Below are positions 55,291 to 64,000 of a stretch of DNA of 64,000 nt, in pieces (positions within the stretch are counted from its first letter, which is position 1; each line of letters opens with the position of its first letter). The notes under the pieces are model-generated. The model saw only the letters and a list, made by a program, of their open reading frames with translations, did not search any database and was not told the origin of the DNA. Source of the stretch: Eukaryota sp. TZLM1-RC (lineage: Eukaryota; Metamonada: BaSk clade); contig JAUPSS010000001.1 of assembly GCA_040285825.1 (NCBI GenBank), positions 3,162,001 to 3,226,000 on the forward strand, read 5' to 3'. Position numbers and translations under genes: made by a program.

Positions 55291-56252
55291 GAAAAAGTTC
55301 ATCTTCATACTTTTTAGTCCTCTATTCGAAGCGTTTATTGTCAATTTGTATAATTGTTTCAGGTTCCATTTTTTAGGTCCAATGGATCAAGCAATTTTTG
55401 AAGTCAGTAATGGACTTAGTGGATTTTCTAATCAAACACCAACTGCCTGGAAATGCTTGTTGTCTTTGCTGTTTCTCTTTTGAAAAGATAATTTGAAGAC
55501 TAGTAATTCCGATAACTGGAGAAAATGCTGTTTAAGGGAAAATCGTCACAAGTATTTCTCATCAAAATACCGTAATTTGATGTAGTATGTTGCTTTGTCT
55601 AAACGCAACCATAATATTGATTCTCTCCCACAGTAATTACACAGCAGGTAAAATACTTTTACTAATAAATAGACATTATTTCCAAAACAATCAACGTGAA
55701 ATACTCAGCTTGCAACAATTTGAAGCCACCGGCCATGGTGTGCTTTTATCATTCTACTCATCAGACAACCATATACGAGATTCTTTAGCAGAAAAGATGC
55801 GGTACCAGCAATTGAGAGCCTGGAATGCTAATGTTTTACAGATGGTTTTCCTTCTAGACTTCGGAATGAGTAGTCTTGTCATCAATAAGATGCAGTTATT
55901 AGCAACTATTTCTCTTGCTGAAACTTCAAAAGGAAATGATGAAACCAAACAACTCTAAATTTGACAATTTCAATTCTAGAGTCTGATAAATTTTAATAGA
56001 TTTTTCTTCTATCTAAATATTGTTCTAATGGTGAAGTTTTTTTATATTTTAATTATATAATTATATAATAATAAAATAAAATAATAATAATTATATTTAT
56101 AATGAAATTTTTATATTTTAGGCCGTGATATTGTTTAATACAAAAAGAAGGTGGGTGATGAGAAAAAAATGTATGCTCTACTAGTATCACCGTTTTGAAA
56201 GTCACAGAAAGTTGAATAAATAAAAAATGAAAGTAAAAAATGGATAAATCTC
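55291..56252. other. Region with a possible hypothetical gene (+)
   Basis: The plus frame 55587-55958 ends in a helical stretch (MRYQQLRAWNANVLQMVFLLDFGMSS). A short frame at 55383-55483 starts with ATG (MDQAIFEVSNGLSGF). They could be exons of one protein, but I found no introns that join them in frame. AT-rich sequence follows at 56040-56250. Confidence 0.35.
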
Positions 56253-57626
56253 TCATCCTAAAATATTCCTGACAACACTAGCTTTCTCAGCTTTTACAAC
56301 CAACATTCTTTTAACTTGATCAACTAATAACTCAGCACCAGCTTCTCTGGCAGCGACAACGCATCTATCAAAAACTTCTACTCCTTCAGCAAAATCAAAA
56401 AACAAGGTGCATTCGGATGATTTAATTCTACTCAATTCACTCTCCCAAAGCAAAATGTGTTCAATGACATTTTTTGGAATAGGTTCCTTACGTTGTAGAG
56501 TAGAAGGTCTTGCATGGTGTTTTAGGAAATTAACAATAACATCAGAAGTTATTCCATTCTGATAAGCCCTAGTGACTGATTCGCGACTCAAAGAGCAGCA
56601 GATTAATCCAGGTAAAACGTGGTTAACGTGGAGAAAGAGGTGCAAGACAGAGAGAATGAGTGGATCTGATGAATGTACGAATATTTTAAAATTTGTTTCA
56701 ACAGTGATGAATAATGAAACGTCATCATGACCATTGACATGTTGAAATATTTGTTCATGATTGATAGAGCTCAACAAAAGCTCAGTCATTTCTGTTGTGA
56801 CGTAACCAATATTTCCATTTGGCAACTGAGTACTTACCACCAAGCCCAGGGCATCCAAAATTCCACAAAATTTGATTAAAACAGAATTTAATTCAGGATT
56901 TTCAGATTTAGTTGCTTGAAAAACACTGTTTGTTGGATTGTTACTAATTTCAAACAAAAACGATAAAGTATCACAAACTACATTAAAATCTTCAAACGAC
57001 CTTAGCACTGCAACCAACAATGTCCAGAGCTGCTCCCTCCGTGGCGTCAGCAAAAACCTAAACCCTGAAGCTGTAATGACAGCAGAGGTAGTGGTGGAGG
57101 GTAAAGTAGAGGACAGGTCCGCGGAATAGAGAAGAGAAGCTATGGTGGAGGAGACAGATTCATGGTCAACTTCTTGTTTTATTATAGATTTCCTGGTCGA
57201 TCTGCTTGATTTACTGACAAGTTCTCCTGTGAGGAGGCGAATGACTGTATCAAAGCGTAACTGGGAATGAGAGATCGTGTCCATAGGGAGGGTGGAACGG
57301 GGGATAGTGATGGAGGAAGGATTGAGAAAGGAAATACGTATGGCAGAGGCAACTTGTGGTTGAAGCACGATACCATTGTGATCTGAGACAAGAAAGGAGA
57401 GTGCTGTTAGAGTATGAAGTACGGAGTTGAGTTGATGATGTGATGAAAACCAAAGTTTGACTGCACTGAGTGGTATAGGTTTCTTAAACCATAGGAGACG
57501 GAGTAAGAAAGAACGATGAAGAGATGGAAGAACTTTGACAAATGATAGGACTATTATGGGGTGATGGTATAATCGGATTTGTTGAGGTGGAGAGAGGGAC
57601 GATAAATAGGAGAGGATAGTGGACAT
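56253..57626 (-). CDS. GTF2H4: TFIIH subunit p52/Tfb2 (GTF2H4)
   Basis: 457 residues from the ATG at 57626. p52 anchors and stimulates the XPB helicase in TFIIH, used in transcription initiation and nucleotide excision repair. The N-terminal half is helical, with winged-helix-like parts. The C-terminal half has the diagnostic order: ETNFKIFVHSSDPL, LHLFLHVNHVLPGLICCSLSRESV, AYQNGITSDVIVNFLKHHARP, and VIEHILLWESELSRI. Then comes the small C-terminal domain that pairs with p8/Tfb5 (TLFFDFAEG..VFDRCVVAAREAGAELLV..KRMLVV). Length is normal and no intron is needed. The start lies about 50 bp from the oppositely oriented group B retroelement. Confidence 0.88.
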   Translation of the reverse strand: MSTILSYLSSLSPPQQIRLYHHPIIVLSFVKVLPSLHRSFLLRLLWFKKPIPLSAVKLWFSSHHQLNSVLHTLTALSFLVSDHNGIVLQPQVASAIRISFLNPSSITIPRSTLPMDTISHSQLRFDTVIRLLTGELVSKSSRSTRKSIIKQEVDHESVSSTIASLLYSADLSSTLPSTTTSAVITASGFRFLLTPRREQLWTLLVAVLRSFEDFNVVCDTLSFLFEISNNPTNSVFQATKSENPELNSVLIKFCGILDALGLVVSTQLPNGNIGYVTTEMTELLLSSINHEQIFQHVNGHDDVSLFITVETNFKIFVHSSDPLILSVLHLFLHVNHVLPGLICCSLSRESVTRAYQNGITSDVIVNFLKHHARPSTLQRKEPIPKNVIEHILLWESELSRIKSSECTLFFDFAEGVEVFDRCVVAAREAGAELLVDQVKRMLVVKAEKASVVRNILG

Positions 57627-57674
57627 CAGCTAGTAGCACATAAATATTAAATTGGGGACACCAACGCAGTTTAA

Positions 57675-59340
57675 GTTCTGTCATTGCTCCTATTTCAGTT
57701 CTCAAAAAAATAGCAACTTTTAATCAACAGCGTTATGAAGATATTGGTCTCTCATTGAATATCTCCAAATGTTTGATTATTGGCCATGAACCAATTGATT
57801 TTTTCATTAATGATGTCAATGTCCCCTTTATCAATTATGATCAGTCTGGTTTTCGTTCTTTGGGTTGTTATCTCGGAAATAATGAAAAAGTCAAAGGCCA
57901 ACTTTCGACTCTGTTGACTCAATTTGGGAATGAATTGGAATCAATAGAAAATTTAAATATTGAGAAACATTTGAAATTCTTTTTCCTAAAAATTTGTTAT
58001 TCTGGAAAATTTACTGATATTTTGAGATCAACATCACCATCAATTTCTTTGGAGTTTTGTCGCATTTTTAATGAACAAAGAACCAATTTTTTAGCAAAAT
58101 TATTGGAAATTGATGCATCTCAGTTTCGAAGCCACATTTTTTGTGGTACAAATTTTGGTGGTGTTGATTTTCATAAATCAAGCTACCTTTGTAAAGCTGC
58201 CTTTTTTGGCGGTGGGACAAATTTTATTTATGAATTTGTGAATCGTTTTCCTGAAAAAATTGATCTCATTGAAAATTGTGGCAGCTCTTGTCTTATTTCT
58301 TTGCAACAAGCAATTGAAACTCTTTCACCCAATATTTGGTCTAAATGTTTCCCCTATGATATTGTGGAACTTCCTCCAAGAAGCTTGCTCTCCCCACCTC
58401 TAACTTTTGCAAAATTGCAGAAAAAAGTCTTGAAAGTTTTAGAAAACTTGGATTATATTGTACGTCTTAGCTTGGCTAAAGAAAAAAATCCCGTTTTTGC
58501 AAACTTTTTGATTGACCTTGAAGACAGTTGCTCAAGTTACATAATCTCCCAAATTCCTAACATTCACGGCCTTCTACTTAATGATCACCAATGGACCACT
58601 GCAATGAGAATGAGATGTTTTTCTATGGCCTTGTTCTTTACCAAATGATTTAATTTGTCGCTGCAAGAGTGTTGTTACGCTTTCCCATATTTTAAACTGT
58701 AAGTATTTTATAACTTGTCGCTCAATTGTTCATGACTCAGTTCGTGATCAATTATATGCCACGAGCAAAAGTTTCAATTTAGAGGCATTTATTGAACCTT
58801 TAGTTCGTAAGCTCTCTCCAAATCAAACTGATGATTCCTGTGGTAACAGAAGGGCAAATTTAGTAGCTCCAGGGATCAATGGTGTTCTCAATGTTGTGGA
58901 TGTTGTCTCAGTAGAAGTCTGCAAAAATTCTGTTGCTCGTTTGCTCTCGTCCGCTGATTCGCCACTCTTCAACGCCGAAAAGAAGAAAATAAAAGGATAT
59001 GAAGAACCATTGGTACAATTAGGTGGAGTTCAACATGTGAAGTATCAGTTTGTCCCGTTTACAATTTCTCTTTTTGGCAATATTGGACCTTCGAGGTTAC
59101 ATATTTTTTGAAAATTTCAAAAAAGTGTTACTGGATAGGTCTGGTAAAAGAATTAATTCCACTTTCTGGTTAAATAGAATTGTTTTTTGCATTTTCAAGT
59201 CTATTGCAAGAATGATTTCCAGAGCTCTTTTAGCTATTGGTGTGGAATATGAACGAAATGCTGTGAGTAGGTTTAATTATAGTGACGCTTGTTTAGAGGA
59301 TATTGAATACTAGATAGAATTTTATTTCAATAAAAATACA
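57675..59340 (+). mobile_element. Group B non-LTR retrotransposon, 5' truncated within RT
   Basis: It starts just after the YMDD box. The frame 57755-58648 encodes LSLNISKCLIIGHE, RSLGCYLGNNEKV, and the post-core domain up to MRMRCF. A frameshift near 58620 leads to the knuckle (CRCKS....HILNCKYF) and then the RRANLVAPGINGVLNVVDVVSVEVC and EKKKIKGYEEPL endonuclease strands. A second frameshift near 59090-59110 precedes the end ACLEDIEY. An A-rich end follows at about 59335. The first 360 bp are almost identical to 63640-64000. Confidence 0.88.
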
Positions 59341-60334
59341 GTACTTTAAAATAGCAGTTTTAATTAAACGGCGAATAGAAATAGTAATGCACAATTCAAG
59401 ATCCACGACCACCAAACTTACAACTCCAACATCGAAACAGTTGATTACTCATATCCAATCATTGTCCTTTAAAGGAAGTCAAAAGAAAGAGAAAATTTTG
59501 TTAACTCAACACTCTTTATTTTTACTTCAAAAATTTGTTAAATAGAGCAATTCTTTTGTTCTAGTTTTGATATCAACATTGTCCTTTTTTAATGTCACAT
59601 ATGTTTCAATTGTGATATTGGTTGAAGTAATTTCTTCCAATGGTGCTTGTACTCCTGCACAACAAAACAATACTGTTCGTTGATTAAGAAACTCTTTTAA
59701 ACTAAATGATCGACTACATAGGTCGCGGATCAGCACCAACACTCTTTTTTACAGCGATCTGCTCAGGACCTAGATAACCGCATAATCAGCAGCCTTTCCG
59801 CTGTTAACCTTCAATTGATCCGGCTCACCTGGCTCTAAACTGAATTCAGTTAAAAAGATCTTTGTACTATTTCTTCCTCGTCTCACTGAATACGTGACCA
59901 TGACACTATTTGAGGCCTTTTCAATTGTGTTTCACAGGCAAATGAAGTCTTTGAATAGGAAAAAACTAATGAAAAAGTGAAAAGAGAAAATGATAGAGTC
60001 GCTTTAATCTACTTTAACCAACCTTATCTGGTAATGTAAAAAGTAATGTGCAGTGTATTTAAGTACAAACAGTTTGCTATTTCTAGAATTTTGGCTACTT
60101 TACTTATCTCTGTCTTGGATGTTTTTTGAGATTAAGTGTTGCACAGTGTGATACCTTTTATGAATCGCACTGGACATTGTTTTTAAAACATGAGATATTT
60201 TACTCACTATTGCATTTCCACATTATCATTCAGCTTTAACGAACGGAATTCAATACTGTTCTTGCTGAATCAAATGCACAACTTTCAGTGAGAATTTCTC
60301 ACAAATAATACGTTTTAATTGCAGAATTGGTCTG
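59341..60334. other. Non-coding region with a GC-richer block
   Basis: About 59720-59850 is richer in G and C than the surroundings, has no open frame and contains short self-complementary words (for example CAGC....GCTG around 59790-59815). It is a candidate for a structured RNA. I could not match it to U1-U6, SRP RNA or RNase P RNA. Confidence 0.4.
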
Positions 60335-60600
60335 GTTCCTGAATACAATGAAGAGATTTGATGTCTTTTTGGCAGTCGCTTATTTAATTCACCACAGTTA
60401 ATAGTTTACCTTTGCTTGTTCATCAAATAGAAGAAGCATTGGTGAAAAAACAAGCTGATCGGAATTTTTTTAGAATAGATTTCATTATTAAACCAAAACT
60501 TTCGCATGTATTCAATATTTTGTGAGCAAGCATAAAATAAACTAAACCTTCTCGTAGCATCAAGATTTTGTAGAGAAAATTATGGCTTAATGAATTCAGA
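60335..60600 (+). mobile_element. Highly decayed group D 3' remnant
   Basis: TMKRFDVFL and the EEALVKKQAD-like tail are recognisable between stops. It ends near 60600. Confidence 0.6.
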
Positions 60601-61650
60601 TCTGCTTTTCTTTTTTAGGTGTTGGAGTTCAATAAAATAACCCAATAGTATCTGTATTTTCAAAATTACGAAGTCTAGTGATGGAATTTTTTCTTGACAT
60701 CGAATACAATCCAGTCAAATTTCAGAATTCCATATAAATTCGACTACAATTCAGGAATTAAAATAATTGATTACACAGCCCCAAAACGCTGAAATCGAAT
60801 TCTGGAATGAAAATATTCCAAAACAGTTCTGGAACTTGGTATGTCAAAAGCTAGTACTGATCGGTTCAGTTCAGGTTTCGAATGTAGGTTCAAGGTTTAT
60901 CCAAATTGATCAAAAATTTTCTAATTTGCATCTTTGATTTTTGTTCATTTGTTGACATAATAAAAATTCCGTCACTAAAACCTTCATTGAGGCCTCACTA
61001 ACCCTCAAGTAATAAAAAAGAGAAAAGTTAAATCAATAAAAAAAGAAAAAATTTCTGTGAGAAAGAATGATGTAGTTTGATTGTTGAGTACTTGATTAAC
61101 ATCTTTATTTTTATAATTTTTTATACTTTTTTTAATACAAGTGTGAATAAGAAAAGATAACTGCATTCTAAAGGCTTTATCTATTTATATATGTAGATTT
61201 GTGCAAAGATCAGAGGGTTCAGGTTCGGTTCAACAACTCAATTGTAAATTCTGAATCTAGAACAATCCTACAGAATTTACCCAAACCAAAAGCCCTCCAT
61301 TTCTATTTGTAGCAAGAATTGAAATTGTAAGGGAAGCAGCGGATGTTTTACATCTGAATCTGAAGAAAAGAAACGTAATTGCGAATTTGGGTTTATTCGA
61401 ATTTTCTGCAGTTTTATGTAAAATCAAATAGAACGTCATATTTGGTTTGGAACAAATATAACTGACGAGATTTAAACTTTTGCTGCTTTGTTTCTCATAT
61501 CCAGATTGCATAATATAACTAACACCCTAGCTTTTTGAAAAGTTTCCAAAATACCTACTATATTTGAACCAATTTTAATCAATTTCCGATATCCTGACCA
61601 CAATTGATGTTGTAAACTACTTTTGAGATGAGATTGAATTAAATACAAAA
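60601..61650. other. Intergenic region, nothing recognised
   Basis: AT-rich with several attctggaat/attccag words around 60720-60850, which may be a degenerate short repeat. No gene is seen. Confidence 0.5.
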
Positions 61651-61732
61651 TGCAAGCGACGAGACTCGAACTCGCGCGGCTCACGCCATAGGGGCTTAAA
61701 TCCTACACCTTAACCAACTCGGTCACGCTTGC
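61651..61732 (-). tRNA. tRNA-Leu (UAA anticodon)
   Basis: Read on the minus strand from 61732: acceptor GCAAGCG pairs with CGCTTGC and is followed by discriminator A. The D arm contains GAGTTGGTTAA. The anticodon loop TTTAAGC gives UAA. A long variable arm with GGC/GCC stem marks a type II tRNA (Leu, Ser). The T arm is GCGAG TTCGAGT CTCGT. 82 nt, no intron and no encoded CCA. One A-C mismatch is at the base of the anticodon stem. Confidence 0.93.
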
Positions 61733-61850
61733 TTTGACAATTTGTCATGATTCATCTTCCCAAATTGTGATTCAAAGCTCCTTTGGTCAACTTCATCTTG
61801 ATGCATTCCGCAGGTACTCCCTTTCACAATGCATCTTGAACGTGTTCAGC

Positions 61851-63130
61851 TCAATAGTCTGCGAAACTGTCCTTTAAATTAACCTTAAATTCTTTGTTTA
61901 TAGAAATGTCAAGGACACAAAAGAGATCGGTTGATCTTTCAGAAATCATAATAGGATCACTTTTCAGCTCCTGACAAACTTGGACAGCGTTTTCACATTT
62001 ATGAGAATGGTGGTGATCCCAAATCATCAAAGCACGTTCGCCCATTGGTACTCCTGCAAGTTCAATCCCTTCCGTAAGTTCAGCTCTGACTCGTTTCAAA
62101 TAATTCCCTACTACATATCTCAAATACTCGACAATACTATGTCCATTTTGCCACTTTGTAACAGCAGCTTTTGATACACCCTTATATTTTGGTGATAAAG
62201 AGTGAATTACTTCACTGGGCCATTCATAATTTGGAACACTGACTTGTGTTTTACCTTCCCGAATCAATTGTAATGGCAGCAAATCTCCAGCTTTCGAAAT
62301 TGTAAGTGTTGCTGTGTTGCATCCTTTATCACCTAATCCTTGAATACTGACTTTTTTCTGACCTTTTGGAGCATAAGTTTTTCCCTTTACTGGAATCCAG
62401 GGTACCATGTTTCATCCATCATCAGTACTGGGCGCCGGTGATAGTCTTCTGCTGCATCCATGATTGCACTCATTTCTACGGCTGCATGTTTGGCTTCAAC
62501 AGGAGTCAATTTTCTGGCAATGGTAGGCTTTTTATTACTCTATTGCATATGATTTTTCAAAAATGAATACGCCCAGTAGGGGCTAAATTCAATTGATCCG
62601 CCATTACATTTCAATAAATTACCATATCCAGAGCTAATCATCAATTTTTTGGCTGTAGAGGCAACAATCAATGGGGTTATTAATGTACTGGCCTACTCCA
62701 TAGCTGAAATTAAATTCACCAACTTTTTCTGCATGTTTGTACCAATTAAAGGGCATCTTCCTTTCTTTGGTCGATCGAAAAATTCTTTTTTAATTCTATT
62801 AGACAACTTAGGCTCATCACATCCTTGAAGAACAAACTTAGCTTTCAAAGCAAGATACTCTTTTTTATATGGGCTGGCATTGGACTTGTTCATACCCTTG
62901 AAGCGGGCCAACTTGCAACAATAGCTTGCTGTTCTTTGTTCTTTCACCATATACTCAGCAAGTTCAAAATGGCGTTCCATAGGCCAAGGATTATATGGAG
63001 ACTTGGCCCTGTCAATGTTGGTGAGGTTGCAGGGTGATTGTAGCACGTCTTTTGCCGTTAAACGATCCTCAGGTGGAAGATGTTCCAGCACTTTTTCAGC
63101 AGTGTCGACGTTCAAGACGTCCAAAGTGGT
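61851..63130 (-). pseudogene. Pogo-like DDE transposase relic
   Basis: The first frame (63124-62693) has a DNA-binding-like helical part: NPWPMERHFELAEYMVKEQRT, SPYKKEYLALKAKFV, then RPKKGRCPLIG. From 62690 to 62410 come FSPYWAYSFLKNHMQ, a stop, and PTIARKLTPVEAKHAAVE. HRRPVLMMDETWY then gives the first catalytic Asp. The last frame (62408-61851) has KGCNTATLTISKAGDLLPLQLI, LMIWDHHHSH (second Asp), TDLFCVLDISINKEFK (third Asp) and ends at 61851. A stop near 62540 and a frameshift near 62410 inactivate it. It is Tc1/mariner superfamily, pogo/Tigger-like DDE_1. The first 30 residues (VLEHLPPEDRLTAKDVLQSP) resemble the end of a protein kinase domain. Confidence 0.75.
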
Positions 63131-63399
63131 GGGTCGTTCAAAAAATACTCATATAGACGTCTTTGTTTTGAAACAGGTTCAAGAGCTTTGTCAGGACTGT
63201 TCATTGGGTGAGAGATGCCAAAGAGGGATGTTTCGTCTTCGTGGGCTATAGTGGTTTACTATCTTGACTGCCAGCCCTTGGCTTTTTTCTCTTCTTAACA
63301 GAACGTTTCGTTGATTCGTGAACTATCAAGCATATACATAGACGAAAACCATGTCTAACATTTCAATATAGAACAATAGTTGATACATTTAGTGTTTCT

Positions 63400-64000
63400 A
63401 TAAAATTCTGTTATCTGTGTTTACTCAGCTATCTGTGCCTTTTTTCAATTCATTTTATGGAAAATCATCAACATTGGTCTATGAAAACTTTGACCTGCTT
63501 TCTTCTTCAGGTGTTAAACAAGGCGATCCACTTGGTCCTTTTTTCTTTTGTCTGGCAATTCATCCATTAATGTGCGAATTAAAAGAAAAATTCCCAGAAA
63601 TAGATATTGTAGCATATATGGATGACATTTCTGTAATTGCTCTTATCACAATTCTCAAACAAATAGCAACTTTTAATCAACAGCGTTATGAAGATATTGG
63701 TCTCTCATTGAATATCTCCAAATGTTTGATTATTGGCCATGAACCAATTGATTTTTTCATTAATGATGTCAATGTCCCCTTTATCAATTATGATCAGTCT
63801 GGTTTTCGTTTTTTGGGTTGTTATCTCGGAAATATTGAAAAAGTCAAAGGCCAACTTTCGACTCTGTTGACTCAATTTGGGAATGAATTGGAATCAATAG
63901 AAAATTTAAATATTGAGAAACATTTGAAATTCTTTTTCCTAAAAATTTGTTATTCTGGAAAATTTACTGATATTTTGAGGTCAACATCACCATCAATTTC
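63400..64000 (+). mobile_element. Group B retrotransposon with intact RT core, runs off the window
   Basis: An open frame from about 63420 to the end has LSSSSGVKQGDPLGPFFFCLAIHPL, IVAYMDDISVIA, then NQQRYEDIGLSLNISKC and RFLGCYLGN. The YMDD box is intact and no stop is seen. It is more complete at the 5' side than the copy at 57675 and almost identical to it where they overlap, so both are young. Confidence 0.88.

Noticed and set aside
59700-59940. SRP RNA in the GC-richer block (minus strand has gtgctgatc and a ggaaag loop)
   Set aside because: The conserved helix 8 internal loops and the Alu domain cannot be found, so only a generic RNA candidate is kept.
1-64000. A prokaryotic or CRISPR-type system
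   Set aside because: No operons, Shine-Dalgarno sites or repeat-spacer arrays. Introns, a tRNA without encoded CCA, and eukaryotic initiation and TFIIH factors show nuclear eukaryotic DNA.

Overview
The window is nuclear DNA of an AT-rich, intron-bearing, probably flagellated protist. Genes lie on both strands and use the standard genetic code. They encode eukaryotic housekeeping functions: Dcp2 decapping enzyme, eIF3b, TFIIH p52, glycogen phosphorylase, a MOK/LF4-type ciliary kinase and ZSWIM7. I placed seventeen introns by protein homology. All are 28-32 nt and all end in the same ten-base pattern, (C/T)TNA(C/T)NNNAG, which is a branch point joined to the 3' splice site. Trichomonads and Giardia use a similar design, so a metamonad-like lineage is plausible, but the sequence alone does not settle the species.

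Layout. 1-1290 is a graveyard of retroelement pieces. 1325-6607 holds Dcp2 (+), a PARP6/8/16-like ADP-ribosyltransferase (-) and the MOK-like kinase (-). 7.9-11.3 kb holds retroelement pieces and a broken B-family DNA polymerase exonuclease relic. 11.4-23.3 kb is the main gene block: a helical protein, eIF3b, nine-exon glycogen phosphorylase and a secreted five-repeat protein. 23.6-28 kb is retroelement debris. 28.6-30.6 kb is an interrupted glycosyltransferase-like gene. 30.8-34.7 kb holds a hAT transposase relic, a metallopeptidase tail and more retroelements. 35.8-41.5 kb carries two Fanzor (eukaryotic TnpB-like, RNA-guided nuclease family) loci on opposite strands, with three small unknown genes around them. 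43.2-52.9 kb has a duplicated cathepsin B-like gene whose two copies flank a nested retroelement and ZSWIM7. 53-64 kb holds TFIIH p52, more retroelements, a tRNA-Leu(UAA) and a pogo-like transposase relic.

The commonest mobile element is a non-LTR retrotransposon with a reverse transcriptase (YMDD box), a CxC...HxxxC zinc knuckle and a C-terminal restriction-like (PD-(D/E)XK type) endonuclease. At least five sequence groups (called A to E here) occur in both orientations. They cover roughly a quarter of the window and are mostly 5' truncated or frameshifted. One A copy sits inside a D copy with a 14-bp target duplication.

The most interesting items are the two Fanzor loci, the uniform ultra-short introns with a 7-nt microexon, the aberrant splice donor directly before the PLP lysine of glycogen phosphorylase, and the cathepsin pair, which looks partly homogenised by gene conversion and carries an unusual cysteine-rich tail.
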